From Planctomycetota bacterium (lineage in GTDB: Bacteria; Planctomycetota; Phycisphaerae; Phycisphaerales; Phycisphaeraceae): DNA of 7,699 nucleotides. This document shows, piece by piece, positions 1 to 5,724 of the stretch (its first letter is position 1; each line of letters begins with the position of its first letter). The stretch spans positions 1-7,699 of the forward strand of contig JAJUHR010000081.1 of the NCBI GenBank assembly GCA_029267795.1, in the 5' to 3' direction. A program made the position numbers and the translations under genes. The notes beneath the pieces are model-generated. The model did no database searches. It saw nothing but the letters and a program-made list of their open reading frames with translations, and was not told the origin of the DNA.

Positions 1-166
1 AACGCTGGCCCTTCTCGTCGTACAGGTACGCTCCCCGCCCATGGGTGTAGCGGATGTCGTACCCCAGGATCTTCAGGACCTTCGCCAGCGCCGGGTTGAT
101 GTGCTGCTGCAGGAGCTGCCACTCCTGGCCGGCGTGTTGCTCGAGCAGCGCTTCGAGGTCAAACAT
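1..166 (-). CDS. Class III aminotransferase, N-terminal fragment (cut by window edge)
   Basis: Only the first 55 codons are present and the gene runs off the left edge. The translation begins MFDLEALLEQHAG and contains a segment reading GYDIRYTHGRGAYLYDEKGQ. The pattern of a Y/V-rich strand, then GxGAYLYDxxGxxYLD, is the usual entry to the PLP-binding fold of class III aminotransferases (aspartate, ornithine or acetylornithine aminotransferase-like). The lysine that binds PLP and the substrate pocket lie outside the window, so the substrate cannot be told. The start at 166 was chosen because MFDLE resembles starts of this family; an in-frame ATG at 178 would add four residues (MGCP). Neither has a Shine-Dalgarno site. 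The upstream neighbour on the same strand ends 143 bp away, so this gene probably has its own promoter, though I could not identify one. The frame and codon use are good; the family call rests on a short segment. Confidence 0.72.
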   Translation of the reverse strand, partial: MFDLEALLEQHAGQEWQLLQQHINPALAKVLKILGYDIRYTHGRGAYLYDEKGQR

Positions 167-229
167 AGGGCAACCCATCGCCGCTGGGTAGGGACTGGGA
201 GAAGGGGGGCTCCCACGGCTGTCCCACGC

Positions 230-248
230 GGCCAGTGACGCGCTGGCC
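230..248. repeat. Short inverted repeat between two minus-strand genes
   Basis: GGCCAG and CTGGCC form a perfect 6-bp stem with a 7-nt loop in the 143-bp gap after the PEP-CTERM gene and before the aminotransferase. No T-run follows on either strand, so it is not a typical intrinsic terminator. It could be a weak terminator, a leader hairpin or chance in GC-rich DNA. Confidence 0.3.
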
Positions 249-309
249 CCGCGGAGTGGCCATGGGTTCAGCGCAATTGAGGGGATGCTACGAAGGGCTC
301 CACACCCGG

Positions 310-1155
310 TCAAGCTTCATCGCGAGGACGCCCGCTGAGATGCAGGGCGCGCCGCGGCGCGCGGACGAACCGGAACGCCACCGCAGCCGCGGCCAGGACA
401 GCCGCGGTAGCCGGTTCCGGCACGAGGGTAGCGGTCAAAGCCCCGCTGCCGCTGCCGGCCGCGTACTCAATCGCGATTCCCCCGGAGCCCAGGAGTTCTC
501 CGACGATCCCGGGGAACGCCGCCGCCACCGAAGCGAACCCGACCTCGAAAATGCCGGGCGTGTTCGGCGCGTCGATGCCGACCAGCGCCAAGGCATCGAA
601 ATCGGGCAGGACCAGGGCGTCGCTTCCGTCGTCGTTCAGGAGTGTCAACGACGCGGTCACGTCCACCCAAGCCGGGTTGGGAACCGGCAGCAACTGCGTC
701 AATGTGCCCCGCTTTTTCAGCGTCAGCCGGATGGGCAGGTCTTGTATAACCCCCGCGCCGGGGATGGACGCATCGCCCAGGAATTCCCAGGACCACTCGA
801 AATCAAACGGCTGATCCGCCGCGGCGAACAGAGGGTCCAGCGAGTCAGGGTCGTCGACGCGGAACTCCCACGCCCCCAGCAGCTGCAAGCCATCAAGCGG
901 TGCAGGAACACCGGCGACCTGGACAAACACCCCGTCCACGGGGTCGAACGGCCCCAGAAACGCTGCGGCCTCGAGCGTGCCGTTGGCAACCGGGGCGGGC
1001 CTGGCGGGGGCATGGAGCAGGGTTCCGTATTCATCCGAAGCGGTAAACGACGCAGGGCCGATGGTCGTGGCCTGCGCTGCCGTGGCGATCACGATCGCGA
1101 TACTTAGAGGCAATGAAAACGTCGGGAGCTTCCGCCGGACGATTAGGCTTGTCAT
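310..1155 (-). CDS. Exported PEP-CTERM sorting-domain protein
   Basis: A 281-residue secreted protein. Residues 1-29 form a signal peptide with two arginines and a lysine, then a hydrophobic stretch ending in AQA, the probable cleavage site. Residues 30-244 are an extracytoplasmic body rich in small and acidic residues, in which I recognise no enzyme domain or catalytic motif. The C-terminus is a PEP-CTERM signal: VPEP at 245-248, an alanine/valine-rich helix at about 249-261, then the basic cluster RFVRAPRR. In known systems exosortase (EpsH-type) recognises this tripartite tail and processes the protein for surface or extracellular matrix delivery. An extra tail of about 12 residues follows the basic cluster, longer than usual. 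AGGAGG at 1163-1168 lies 7 nt before the ATG, which fixes the start and is the only strong Shine-Dalgarno site in the window. A long Arg-rich frame on the opposite strand is a shadow. The sorting class is secure; the function is unknown. Confidence 0.88.
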   Translation of the reverse strand: MTSLIVRRKLPTFSLPLSIAIVIATAAQATTIGPASFTASDEYGTLLHAPARPAPVANGTLEAAAFLGPFDPVDGVFVQVAGVPAPLDGLQLLGAWEFRVDDPDSLDPLFAAADQPFDFEWSWEFLGDASIPGAGVIQDLPIRLTLKKRGTLTQLLPVPNPAWVDVTASLTLLNDDGSDALVLPDFDALALVGIDAPNTPGIFEVGFASVAAAFPGIVGELLGSGGIAIEYAAGSGSGALTATLVPEPATAAVLAAAAVAFRFVRAPRRALHLSGRPRDEA

Positions 1156-1162
1156 GACTCGG

Positions 1163-1168
1163 CCTCCT
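1163..1168 (-). promoter_or_regulatory. Strong Shine-Dalgarno site of the PEP-CTERM gene
   Basis: AGGAGG on the minus strand, with 7 nt to the ATG at 1155. It decides the start of the PEP-CTERM gene. No other gene in the window has an equivalent site. Confidence 0.85.
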
Positions 1169-1198
1169 TAAGAGTTTTAACTGCACGGACCTTGCCAG

Positions 1199-1204
1199 AT
1201 TCTA
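1199..1204 (-). promoter_or_regulatory. Candidate -10 element of the PEP-CTERM gene
   Basis: TAGAAT on the minus strand matches TATAAT at five of six bases. It would place transcription start near 1192 and give a leader of about 37 nt containing the Shine-Dalgarno site. No good -35 is found 16-18 nt upstream. That position is instead overlapped by an arm of the dyad at 1223-1247, which would fit a promoter that depends on an activator. Confidence 0.4.
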
Positions 1205-1222
1205 CCTTTTTGACCGCTGTGC

Positions 1223-1247
1223 GGGCATCGTCGTCACGCCGATGCCC
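1223..1247. repeat. Perfect 8-bp-arm dyad upstream of the PEP-CTERM gene
   Basis: GGGCATCG at 1223-1230 and CGATGCCC at 1240-1247 are perfect inverted arms with a 9-nt spacer, lying 68-92 nt upstream of the PEP-CTERM start codon. The near arm covers the -35 position of the candidate promoter. This could be a binding site for a dimeric regulator. It could also fold as a hairpin in RNA, but no T-run follows it on either strand, so a terminator is unlikely. Confidence 0.5.
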
Positions 1248-1352
1248 ACCGAGGTCCTAAACTAAACAGGGGGTTGTCTTCCATCGCTGTCATAGGGGAT
1301 TGACAATCCACTTTATTCGGTCAGGCAGGGCGGGGCACGATAATAAATCCTT

Positions 1353-1604
1353 ATGAAATTGCCTCTTGAGGGGGGCAGCGATTTGCCGATCTCAACCAGC
1401 ATGTGCCAAGCGTGCAGTGCTAGTGGCGTCGACCCGATTCTGGCCTATCAGGTCGGCATCCGGGTGGCGGCCAAGGCCCTGGACGCGGCCAAAGCCCAGG
1501 GCGAATCCGCGATTTCCCTGCTCCGAGCCGCGGCAGACCTGCAGCAACAAATTGCGCCGCCGCGCGAGCCCGGCCCAGGTGAGCACCTCGACGTGCTGGC
1601 CTGA
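1353..1604 (+). CDS. Small uncharacterised protein with CxxC motif and helical core
   Basis: An 83-residue protein I do not recognise. After about 16 N-terminal residues there is MCQACSASGVDP (residues 17-28), with C18 and C21 forming a CxxC pair. A long predicted amphipathic helix follows at about 29-68, rich in Ala, Leu, Lys and Gln, then a Pro-rich acidic tail. No signal peptide or membrane segment is present. From about codon 25 onward third positions are strongly G/C, like the neighbouring genes, which supports real coding; the first 16 codons are less biased. The true start could therefore be the internal ATG at 1401, which places Met directly before the CxxC. Neither start has a Shine-Dalgarno site. 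It is divergent from the PEP-CTERM gene and alone on its strand until the tRNA. One CxxC could bind metal in a dimer or act in redox, but that is speculation. Confidence 0.5.
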   Translation: MKLPLEGGSDLPISTSMCQACSASGVDPILAYQVGIRVAAKALDAAKAQGESAISLLRAAADLQQQIAPPREPGPGEHLDVLA

Positions 1605-1823
1605 TGCACCCTTAACAGCTTGCCCGTGCGAATCTCGCTTCGATTGCGTCGCGACCCGATTCCCACCCCCCACCGCGCCAGAGCTTTTTCCTGTCTGGAT
1701 GGATTGAGATGAAGCCCGGGTTTGGTGGACGAAGCGACGCCGCAGCCAACGCCGGGATGATATCGAGATGCTCCGTCTGCAGCCGCCCCAACCCGAGTAG
1801 CGCTTTCCCCAAATGAGAAAGTC

Positions 1824-1859
1824 ATAGGCAACCCTCCCGGCCGCCAAGGCGTTGCCTAT
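1824..1859. repeat. Inverted repeat with perfect 9-bp arms
   Basis: ATAGGCAAC at 1824-1832 is the exact reverse complement of GTTGCCTAT at 1851-1859, with an 18-nt spacer. Inside the spacer, CCT and AGG could extend the stem past a bulge. It lies 17 bp upstream of the candidate -35 of the tRNA gene and 220 bp after the small plus-strand gene. No T-tract follows on either strand. It may be an operator, a structured RNA element or a remnant of a mobile element; the sequence alone does not decide. Confidence 0.55.
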
Positions 1860-1875
1860 CCCGAACGCGATCGCC

Positions 1876-1904
1876 TTGACCGCGTAAGAGGAATGTCCTA
1901 ACCT
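1876..1904 (+). promoter_or_regulatory. Candidate sigma-70 promoter of tRNA-Ile
   Basis: TTGACC at 1876-1881 (five of six matches to TTGACA) and TAACCT at 1899-1904 (three of six matches to TATAAT, with the key first, second and last bases) are separated by exactly 17 nt. Transcription would start near 1911 and give a leader of about 38 nt before the tRNA. The -10 is weak, so the call is moderate. Confidence 0.45.
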
Positions 1905-1948
1905 CCGAAACGCGGCAACCATGAGGCGGGGGAACCGTTGGCTGGAAC

Positions 1949-2022
1949 GGGCTCGTAGCTCAGTTGGTCAGAGCGCACCGCTGATAACGGTGAGGTCGGA
2001 AGTTCGAATCTTCCCGGGCCCA
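1949..2022 (+). tRNA. trnI: tRNA-Ile (anticodon GAU)
   Basis: A complete 74-nt cloverleaf. The acceptor stem is 1949-1955 with 2015-2021 (one G-U pair) and the discriminator base is A2022. The D stem is GCTC 1958-1961 with GAGC 1971-1974. The anticodon stem is CACCG 1976-1980 with CGGTG 1988-1992, enclosing the loop CTGATAA, whose anticodon GAT is at 1983-1985. The T stem is GGAAG 1998-2002 with CTTCC 2010-2014, and its loop TTCGAAT is canonical. The 3' CCA is not encoded, so a CCA-adding enzyme is needed. It reads the isoleucine codons AUC and AUU. This gene stands alone; in many bacteria tRNA-Ile(GAU) sits inside the rRNA operon, and no rRNA sequence is visible here. Confidence 0.97.
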
Positions 2023-2107
2023 CTTCTTCGACGTCCCTAGTGTTATTGAAGAGTCGCTCGCTTCCACCGCGTCACCCGGCAGGATGAGGCGCGTGGCGTT
2101 GCCGGCT

Positions 2108-2701
2108 TTACGTCAAGAGCCACTTGATCAATAGCAATTCAATCGCCAACAGGGCCGCCAAAAGGCAAGCGGAGTAAAGCCAGCGCTGTCGCTTGGCGTG
2201 GTCTGACCGATCCGCAGGTCGGGCGACCATGGCGAGTTGGGGCTCGCCGGCGAGCGGGCAGTATTCCGGCGCAAAGCCGCGCCGAGCTTGATCCTGCACG
2301 ATCGCGATGATGAGGTTGGTGTCGAAGGGGGTCAGCCCCAGCAACCTGCCCAGACGCAGCAGCCGCTGGCGGCGATCCGCGGGCAACACTTCACCGTTGA
2401 GTTCCGCTGCGGTGCGGATCGCCAGCACCCATCGAGGGTCGGTGGGGCTGGTGATCGGCTGGCCGATGGGCGCCAGGGCCTGCTCAGACACGCTGGGTCG
2501 CCGCTGAACCGAAGCTTGCCCGGTGAGCCTTAAACGTGAAAGGGCCGTGGCGGTGGCGTCTTTCCGGGTCGAGGCGACGCGGCGGCGGGCCACCCATCCG
2601 AGCATCGGCACGCCCGCATCCGGCCGAACGCCCTGACGCTCACCGCCCCGCCGGGGGGGCGGAACCGCAGAAGAACCCGATGGCGTGATCCTCAGGGGCA
2701 T
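2108..2701 (-). CDS. Uncharacterised protein with C-terminal membrane anchor
   Basis: A 197-residue protein without a signal peptide. Residues 1-75 are Arg/Pro/Ser-rich and probably disordered. A compact domain spans about 86-142. It starts DPRWVLAIRTAAELNGEVLP, continues through a basic helix (ADRRQRLLRLGRLLGL) and ends with TPFDTNLIIAIVQDQARRG. A single hydrophobic helix at about 174-192, followed by KWLLT, ends the protein, so it looks tail-anchored with the domain in the cytoplasm. I have the impression of similar short proteins in planctomycetes, but I know no function or name. Codon use is coding-like over the whole length. The ATG at 2701 has no Shine-Dalgarno site; M33 is an alternative start if the disordered part is not translated. 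It converges on the tRNA gene, 85 bp away. Confidence 0.75.
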   Translation of the reverse strand: MPLRITPSGSSAVPPPRRGGERQGVRPDAGVPMLGWVARRRVASTRKDATATALSRLRLTGQASVQRRPSVSEQALAPIGQPITSPTDPRWVLAIRTAAELNGEVLPADRRQRLLRLGRLLGLTPFDTNLIIAIVQDQARRGFAPEYCPLAGEPQLAMVARPADRSDHAKRQRWLYSACLLAALLAIELLLIKWLLT

Positions 2702-2764
2702 GAAGCAAACCCGCTGCTTAGGTTTGTCAAAGATACCACGGGGATAGCCTCAACGAGAAGAAAA

Positions 2765-2816
2765 AAAATCAGCTCCATGGGGAAAAATCGCCTCCAGAGC
2801 CCTTCAAAGGGCTCCA
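2765..2816 (-). terminator. Probable terminator of rimO
   Basis: GAGCCCTT and AAGGGCTC (2797-2814) form a near-uninterrupted hairpin about 50 nt after the rimO stop; in RNA this is a 7-bp stem with a 4-nt loop. On the minus strand it is followed after 9 nt by five T's, and further on by a run of eight T's. The T-tract is not immediately next to the stem, so this is an imperfect intrinsic terminator. On the plus strand no T-run follows, so it would act for rimO only. Confidence 0.5.
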
Positions 2817-2866
2817 TAGTGCAAAACCTGTCTGTTGAACCCGTAAAACGAGGGTAAGTGTGCCGG

Positions 2867-4519
2867 TTATGGCGAGCCCACCGGCCTGTCTCGCGGGCCC
2901 GTTGAATTGCACGAATTGTGCCCGGCCTGGACCACCGGCAAAGAGACGCGAGCCGTTAACTCCGCAACGGGTTGAGCGACCAAGTCGTACCCGTCAGCCC
3001 CCACGATGTGGCACCGCACCAGTTCGCCGGGGCAGAGCTCTTCGCGGCTACGCACATACGTGACCCCGTCGATCTGCGGGGCCTGGTGGCTGCCTCGGCC
3101 GGCGTACCAGAAAGGTGCCGACCGAATGCGTCGTTTCTCGGGCTGGAATCCCGGCCGAGCTTTTGAGGGGCTGTCGATCAGCACATCCCGTTCGAGCCCG
3201 TCCGCGGCGGCTTGGGTGTTGCGTGCAAAGGCCACCTCTTGCTGAGCGAGCATCAGTTCTTCTCGACGCTGGGCAGCCACATCCGCGGGCACCGCCTCAC
3301 CGGCCGCGTGCCAGGCGCCCGCGGGGGTGCCCGGCTCCGGTGAGTAGGTGAATACCCCCATCGCGTCGAAACCGAAATCGCGCACAAACCGCACCAGCTC
3401 GCGGTGCTCCCGCTCGGTTTCGCCCGGAAACCCGCTGATGAACGTCGTGCGGATCGTGATGCCCGGCACACGTTGGCGCAGCTTGCCCAACAGGGCCTCG
3501 ATCTGGGCCCGGCTGGTTCGGCGACGCATCCGATCGAGCACCCGGTCGTTGACGTGCTGCAACGGCAGGTCGATGTACTTGACCACCCGCGGCAGACGTG
3601 CCACCGCATCGATCATGGCGTCGGTGAAACACGATGGGTAGGCATACATCAGCCGGACCCAGCCACCGAGGTCGCCAGCTTCGCGGACCACCGTGCGGTC
3701 CAGCGCTTCGAGCATCCCGACCAAACCCGGCTCGTACCCGATGTCCTGGCCGTAGCTGGTCGTGTCCTGGCCGATCAGGTTCAGCTCGAACGCCCCATCC
3801 GCCAGGAGTTCGCGCGCTTCGGCGAGGATGCGGTCCACCGGCTTGGATCGCATCTTGCCGCGGATTCCCGGGATCGTGCAGAAAGCGCAGTTCTGATTGC
3901 AGCCCTCGCTGATCCGCAGGTACGCGTAATGACGCGGGGTCAGGCGCAGGCGGGCGGAATCGTCTTCGGTATACCCGGGCTGGCGCAACCCCCGCCGCTG
4001 CATGGCGATAGCGGCGCTGCCAGCGATGCTCGAATAGATCGGTAGGTCCGCCCCCAGGTCCTCGCGGGGGAATCCGGGGGTTCCGGGGGGTGAGTCCGCC
4101 TCGGCCGGGCCGCCAGTGACAGCCTCCACGATGCGGTCGCGGTCGAAAACGCCGATAAGGGCGTCGATCTGCGGGCACCACTCCAGCAGGCGGGCGCGGT
4201 GTCGCTGGACCAGACACCCCGCCACCACCACTCGCTTGCAGGAGCCCCGCTGCTTCAGCCGGCTCACCCGGCGAACCTCCCGCAGCGACTCCCGCTTGGA
4301 CGCCTCGAGGAACCCACACGTGTTGACGACGATCGCGTCGGCCTCGGATTCGTCGGAAACCGGGATCAACCCCGATTCCGCCAACAGGCCCAACATCTTT
4401 TCGCTGTCGACCAGGTTCTTCGGGCAGCCCAGGCTGACGAAGGCGACCGTGCGGATTCCGTGCCGATCTTCAACCCCGCTGCCACGGGCCCGCGCACGAG
4501 ATGGTGGAAAACCTGCCAT
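2867..4519 (-). CDS. rimO: RimO, ribosomal protein S12 methylthiotransferase
   Basis: A 550-residue radical-SAM enzyme that adds a methylthio group to the conserved aspartate of ribosomal protein S12 (Asp88/89). The N-terminal UPF0004 domain carries the three cysteines of the auxiliary 4Fe-4S cluster: C32 (SLGCPKN), C68 (NTCGF) and C102 (AGCLVQR). The radical-SAM domain follows LTPRHYAYLRISEGC, with the CxxxCxxC cluster at C207, C211 and C214. SLGCPKNLVDSE and LTPRHYAYLRISEG distinguish RimO from the related tRNA enzyme MiaB. A TRAM domain occupies about 436-518, including GRGSHQAPQIDGVTYV. The protein is about 110 residues longer than the 441-residue E. coli enzyme. The extra length is a linker at about 136-190, extra residues inside the TRAM region (456-473) and a tail of about 30 residues. 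No Shine-Dalgarno site precedes the ATG. It is divergent from the metal importer. Confidence 0.96.
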   Translation of the reverse strand: MAGFPPSRARARGSGVEDRHGIRTVAFVSLGCPKNLVDSEKMLGLLAESGLIPVSDESEADAIVVNTCGFLEASKRESLREVRRVSRLKQRGSCKRVVVAGCLVQRHRARLLEWCPQIDALIGVFDRDRIVEAVTGGPAEADSPPGTPGFPREDLGADLPIYSSIAGSAAIAMQRRGLRQPGYTEDDSARLRLTPRHYAYLRISEGCNQNCAFCTIPGIRGKMRSKPVDRILAEARELLADGAFELNLIGQDTTSYGQDIGYEPGLVGMLEALDRTVVREAGDLGGWVRLMYAYPSCFTDAMIDAVARLPRVVKYIDLPLQHVNDRVLDRMRRRTSRAQIEALLGKLRQRVPGITIRTTFISGFPGETEREHRELVRFVRDFGFDAMGVFTYSPEPGTPAGAWHAAGEAVPADVAAQRREELMLAQQEVAFARNTQAAADGLERDVLIDSPSKARPGFQPEKRRIRSAPFWYAGRGSHQAPQIDGVTYVRSREELCPGELVRCHIVGADGYDLVAQPVAELTARVSLPVVQAGHNSCNSTGPRDRPVGSP

Positions 4520-4532
4520 ACGAAAGCAGATT

Positions 4533-4538
4533 AGTATA
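4533..4538 (-). promoter_or_regulatory. Candidate -10 element of rimO
   Basis: TATACT on the minus strand matches TATAAT at five of six bases. Transcription would start near 4526, only 6-7 nt before the rimO ATG at 4519, giving a nearly leaderless mRNA. This agrees with the absence of a Shine-Dalgarno site. The -35 position (about 4556-4561) has no good match and lies inside the dyad at 4554-4570. Confidence 0.5.
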
Positions 4539-4548
4539 GCGTGCCGGA

Positions 4549-4576
4549 TTGATCGGCTTACACGAAGCCGTATCCT
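4549..4576 (+). promoter_or_regulatory. Candidate promoter of the metal importer operon
   Basis: TTGATC at 4549-4554 (four of six) and TATCCT at 4571-4576 (four of six) are 16 nt apart, which would start transcription near 4583 and give a leader of about 66 nt before the binding-protein gene. Each element is imperfect. The reason to take it seriously is that the spacer is filled exactly by a perfect dyad. Confidence 0.4.
4554..4570. promoter_or_regulatory. Perfect dyad between rimO and importer genes, candidate operator
   Basis: CGGCTT (4554-4559) and AAGCCG (4565-4570) are perfect inverted arms around the 5-nt centre ACACG. The dyad fills the -35/-10 spacer of the candidate importer promoter and also covers the -35 position of the divergent rimO promoter. 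Metal importer genes are usually repressed by Fur-family regulators (Zur, Mur) or by DtxR/MntR proteins binding such dyads. The sequence does not resemble the AT-rich Zur boxes I know, so the regulator is unknown. It could also be a simple RNA hairpin. Confidence 0.45.
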
Positions 4577-4649
4577 TGCAGCGCAACAGCCTTCCGTGGT
4601 TTCCGGCGGGGCGCCCGGGAGGCACGCGGGTGTTTACGGGCGATCCGCT

Positions 4650-5705
4650 ATGGAACCCCAACGATCCTCGACACGTGCCTCGGTGTGGTCGATCGTGGTC
4701 GTTTGCCTGGGAATCTTCGGCTGCGACCGCCAGCCCTCATCGCCGGCCTCCGGCACCAGCCGCCACGAGCCCACCATCGTTGCCAGCATCTACCCGCTAG
4801 CGAACCTGGCCCAGCAGCTGATCGACCAGGACACACGCGTCGTCACCCTTCTGTCGCCCGGCGGTACCGAGCACGGCGTCGAGCTGACGCCCGCCCAGAC
4901 CGTCGTGCTCACCGAAACAGACCTGCTGCTGATCGTGGGCATGGGGCTGGATGAATGGGCTGTCCGGGCAGCGAATAACGCAGGGCGGACCGACTTGCCG
5001 GTCTTCCGTTTTGAGAGCGTCCTGACCCCCAAGGAGCTGCCGGCAGCCCACCCAGGCTCACCCGAACACGAGCAGGAGCCAATCGAAGCAGCGGAGCACG
5101 AGCACGATCACGCGGACGGACACGGGCATAGCGATGAAAGCCACCGGACCCACGCGGGCGACGGGCGCACCAACCCGCACATCTGGCTCGACCCAGTGCT
5201 GACCGAGCGGTACGTCGCTGCTCTGGCGGGTCGGCTGAGCGGATTGTGCCCCGATCAGCAAGAGGCGATTGCCCAGCGTGCGGACCGGCTGCGGGCCGAG
5301 ATCCGCCAGATCGACCAGGAGTACCGGGCCCAGACCGGTGCGATGCCGCAAAAGAAATTGATCACCTTCCACAACGCGTTCGACCGCCTCGCGGACCGCT
5401 ATGGCCTGCGGGTGGCGGTCCATCTGACGGAGATCGACCTGACCCCCGGCGGCGAAGTGACCCCCGCCCGCTTGGTCGAGGCGATCGACGCGATCACCTC
5501 TTACAGGCTGAAGGTGGTGTACGCTGAGCCGCAGTTCCCGGATGCCGCGGTGCAGGCGCTGCAGCAGCAGACGGGCGTGCGCGTGCTTCGGCTGGACCCC
5601 TTGGGGGGGCCAGGGGTCCCGGGGTACGACAGCTACCAGGCTATGATGAGGTCGAACTTGGCAGCGCTCGTCCAGGGGCAGTCTGATGCGCTACTGAGCC
5701 AATAG
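4650..5705 (+). CDS. znuA: Zinc (or manganese) ABC importer, substrate-binding lipoprotein
   Basis: A 351-residue ZnuA/cluster A-I binding protein that captures the metal outside the inner membrane and delivers it to the permease. Residues 1-24 form a lipoprotein signal ending IFG before C25, the lipidation site. The body starts at TIVASIYPLANLAQQL. Metal ligands by family pattern are H75 (GGTEHGVELTPAQ), H177 (TNPHIWLDP), H241 (ITFHNAFDRLADRYG) and D316 (RLDPLGG). A His/Glu/Asp-rich loop at about 134-168 lies between the first and second ligands, with alternating His such as HEHDHADGHGH. This loop is typical of zinc-specific members and argues for Zn2+ over Mn2+. The open frame extends upstream to 4116, but that part is antisense to rimO. 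The ATG at 4650 was chosen because it gives a normal lipoprotein signal. No Shine-Dalgarno site is seen. It is the first gene of a three-gene operon. Confidence 0.92.
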   Translation: MEPQRSSTRASVWSIVVVCLGIFGCDRQPSSPASGTSRHEPTIVASIYPLANLAQQLIDQDTRVVTLLSPGGTEHGVELTPAQTVVLTETDLLLIVGMGLDEWAVRAANNAGRTDLPVFRFESVLTPKELPAAHPGSPEHEQEPIEAAEHEHDHADGHGHSDESHRTHAGDGRTNPHIWLDPVLTERYVAALAGRLSGLCPDQQEAIAQRADRLRAEIRQIDQEYRAQTGAMPQKKLITFHNAFDRLADRYGLRVAVHLTEIDLTPGGEVTPARLVEAIDAITSYRLKVVYAEPQFPDAAVQALQQQTGVRVLRLDPLGGPGVPGYDSYQAMMRSNLAALVQGQSDALLSQ

Positions 5706-5724
5706 ACCCCGTTGGGAAATAGCC

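Larger units (their letters stand above)
1605..1948. other. 344-bp stretch without a convincing gene, upstream of tRNA-Ile
   Basis: I find no credible coding region here. A minus-strand open frame (1392-1922) runs through it, but it lies antisense to the small CxxC gene, is Arg/Ser-rich and lacks a recognisable domain. The region contains a 9-bp-arm inverted repeat at 1824-1859 and a candidate tRNA promoter at 1876-1904. The part from 1605 to about 1820 holds nothing I can assign. Confidence 0.5.

Noticed and set aside
41..238. Plus-strand open frame at the left edge
   Set aside because: It is antisense to the aminotransferase start, whose translation matches a known family.
572..599. Perfect 8-bp inverted repeat TCGATGCC/GGCATCGA inside the PEP-CTERM gene
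   Set aside because: It encodes FDAL and GIDA peptides in frame, and GGCATCG is common in this GC-rich coding sequence. Its likeness to the upstream dyad is probably chance.
235..1107. Long plus-strand open frame (290 codons) opposite the PEP-CTERM gene
   Set aside because: The translation is extremely rich in Arg, Gln and Gly with no domain. The minus strand has a signal peptide, a PEP-CTERM tail and a Shine-Dalgarno site.
1300..1305. Perfect TTGACA ahead of the small CxxC gene
   Set aside because: No -10-like hexamer lies 16-18 nt downstream. TAATAA at 1341-1346 is too far away and too close to the ATG.
1392..1922. Minus-strand open frame (176 codons)
   Set aside because: It overlaps the small CxxC gene in antisense. 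The composition is Arg/Ser-rich, the codon bias is uneven and there is no domain or ribosome site. The first 45 residues look mildly plausible but not enough.
2725..2730. Perfect TTGACA on the minus strand ahead of the tail-anchored protein gene
   Set aside because: The matching -10 position (2702-2707) reads TGCTTC and abuts the ATG, so it does not form a promoter unless translation starts later, for example at M33.
3297..4319. Alternate-frame minus-strand open frame of 340 codons inside rimO, and a 213-codon plus-strand frame at 3404-4045
   Set aside because: Both are GC-driven shadows of rimO; the Pro/Arg/Gly-rich translations have no motif.
4116..4649. Upstream extension of the binding-protein frame
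   Set aside because: It is antisense to the rimO 5' end. The ATG at 4650 gives a proper lipoprotein signal, so the extension is not translated.
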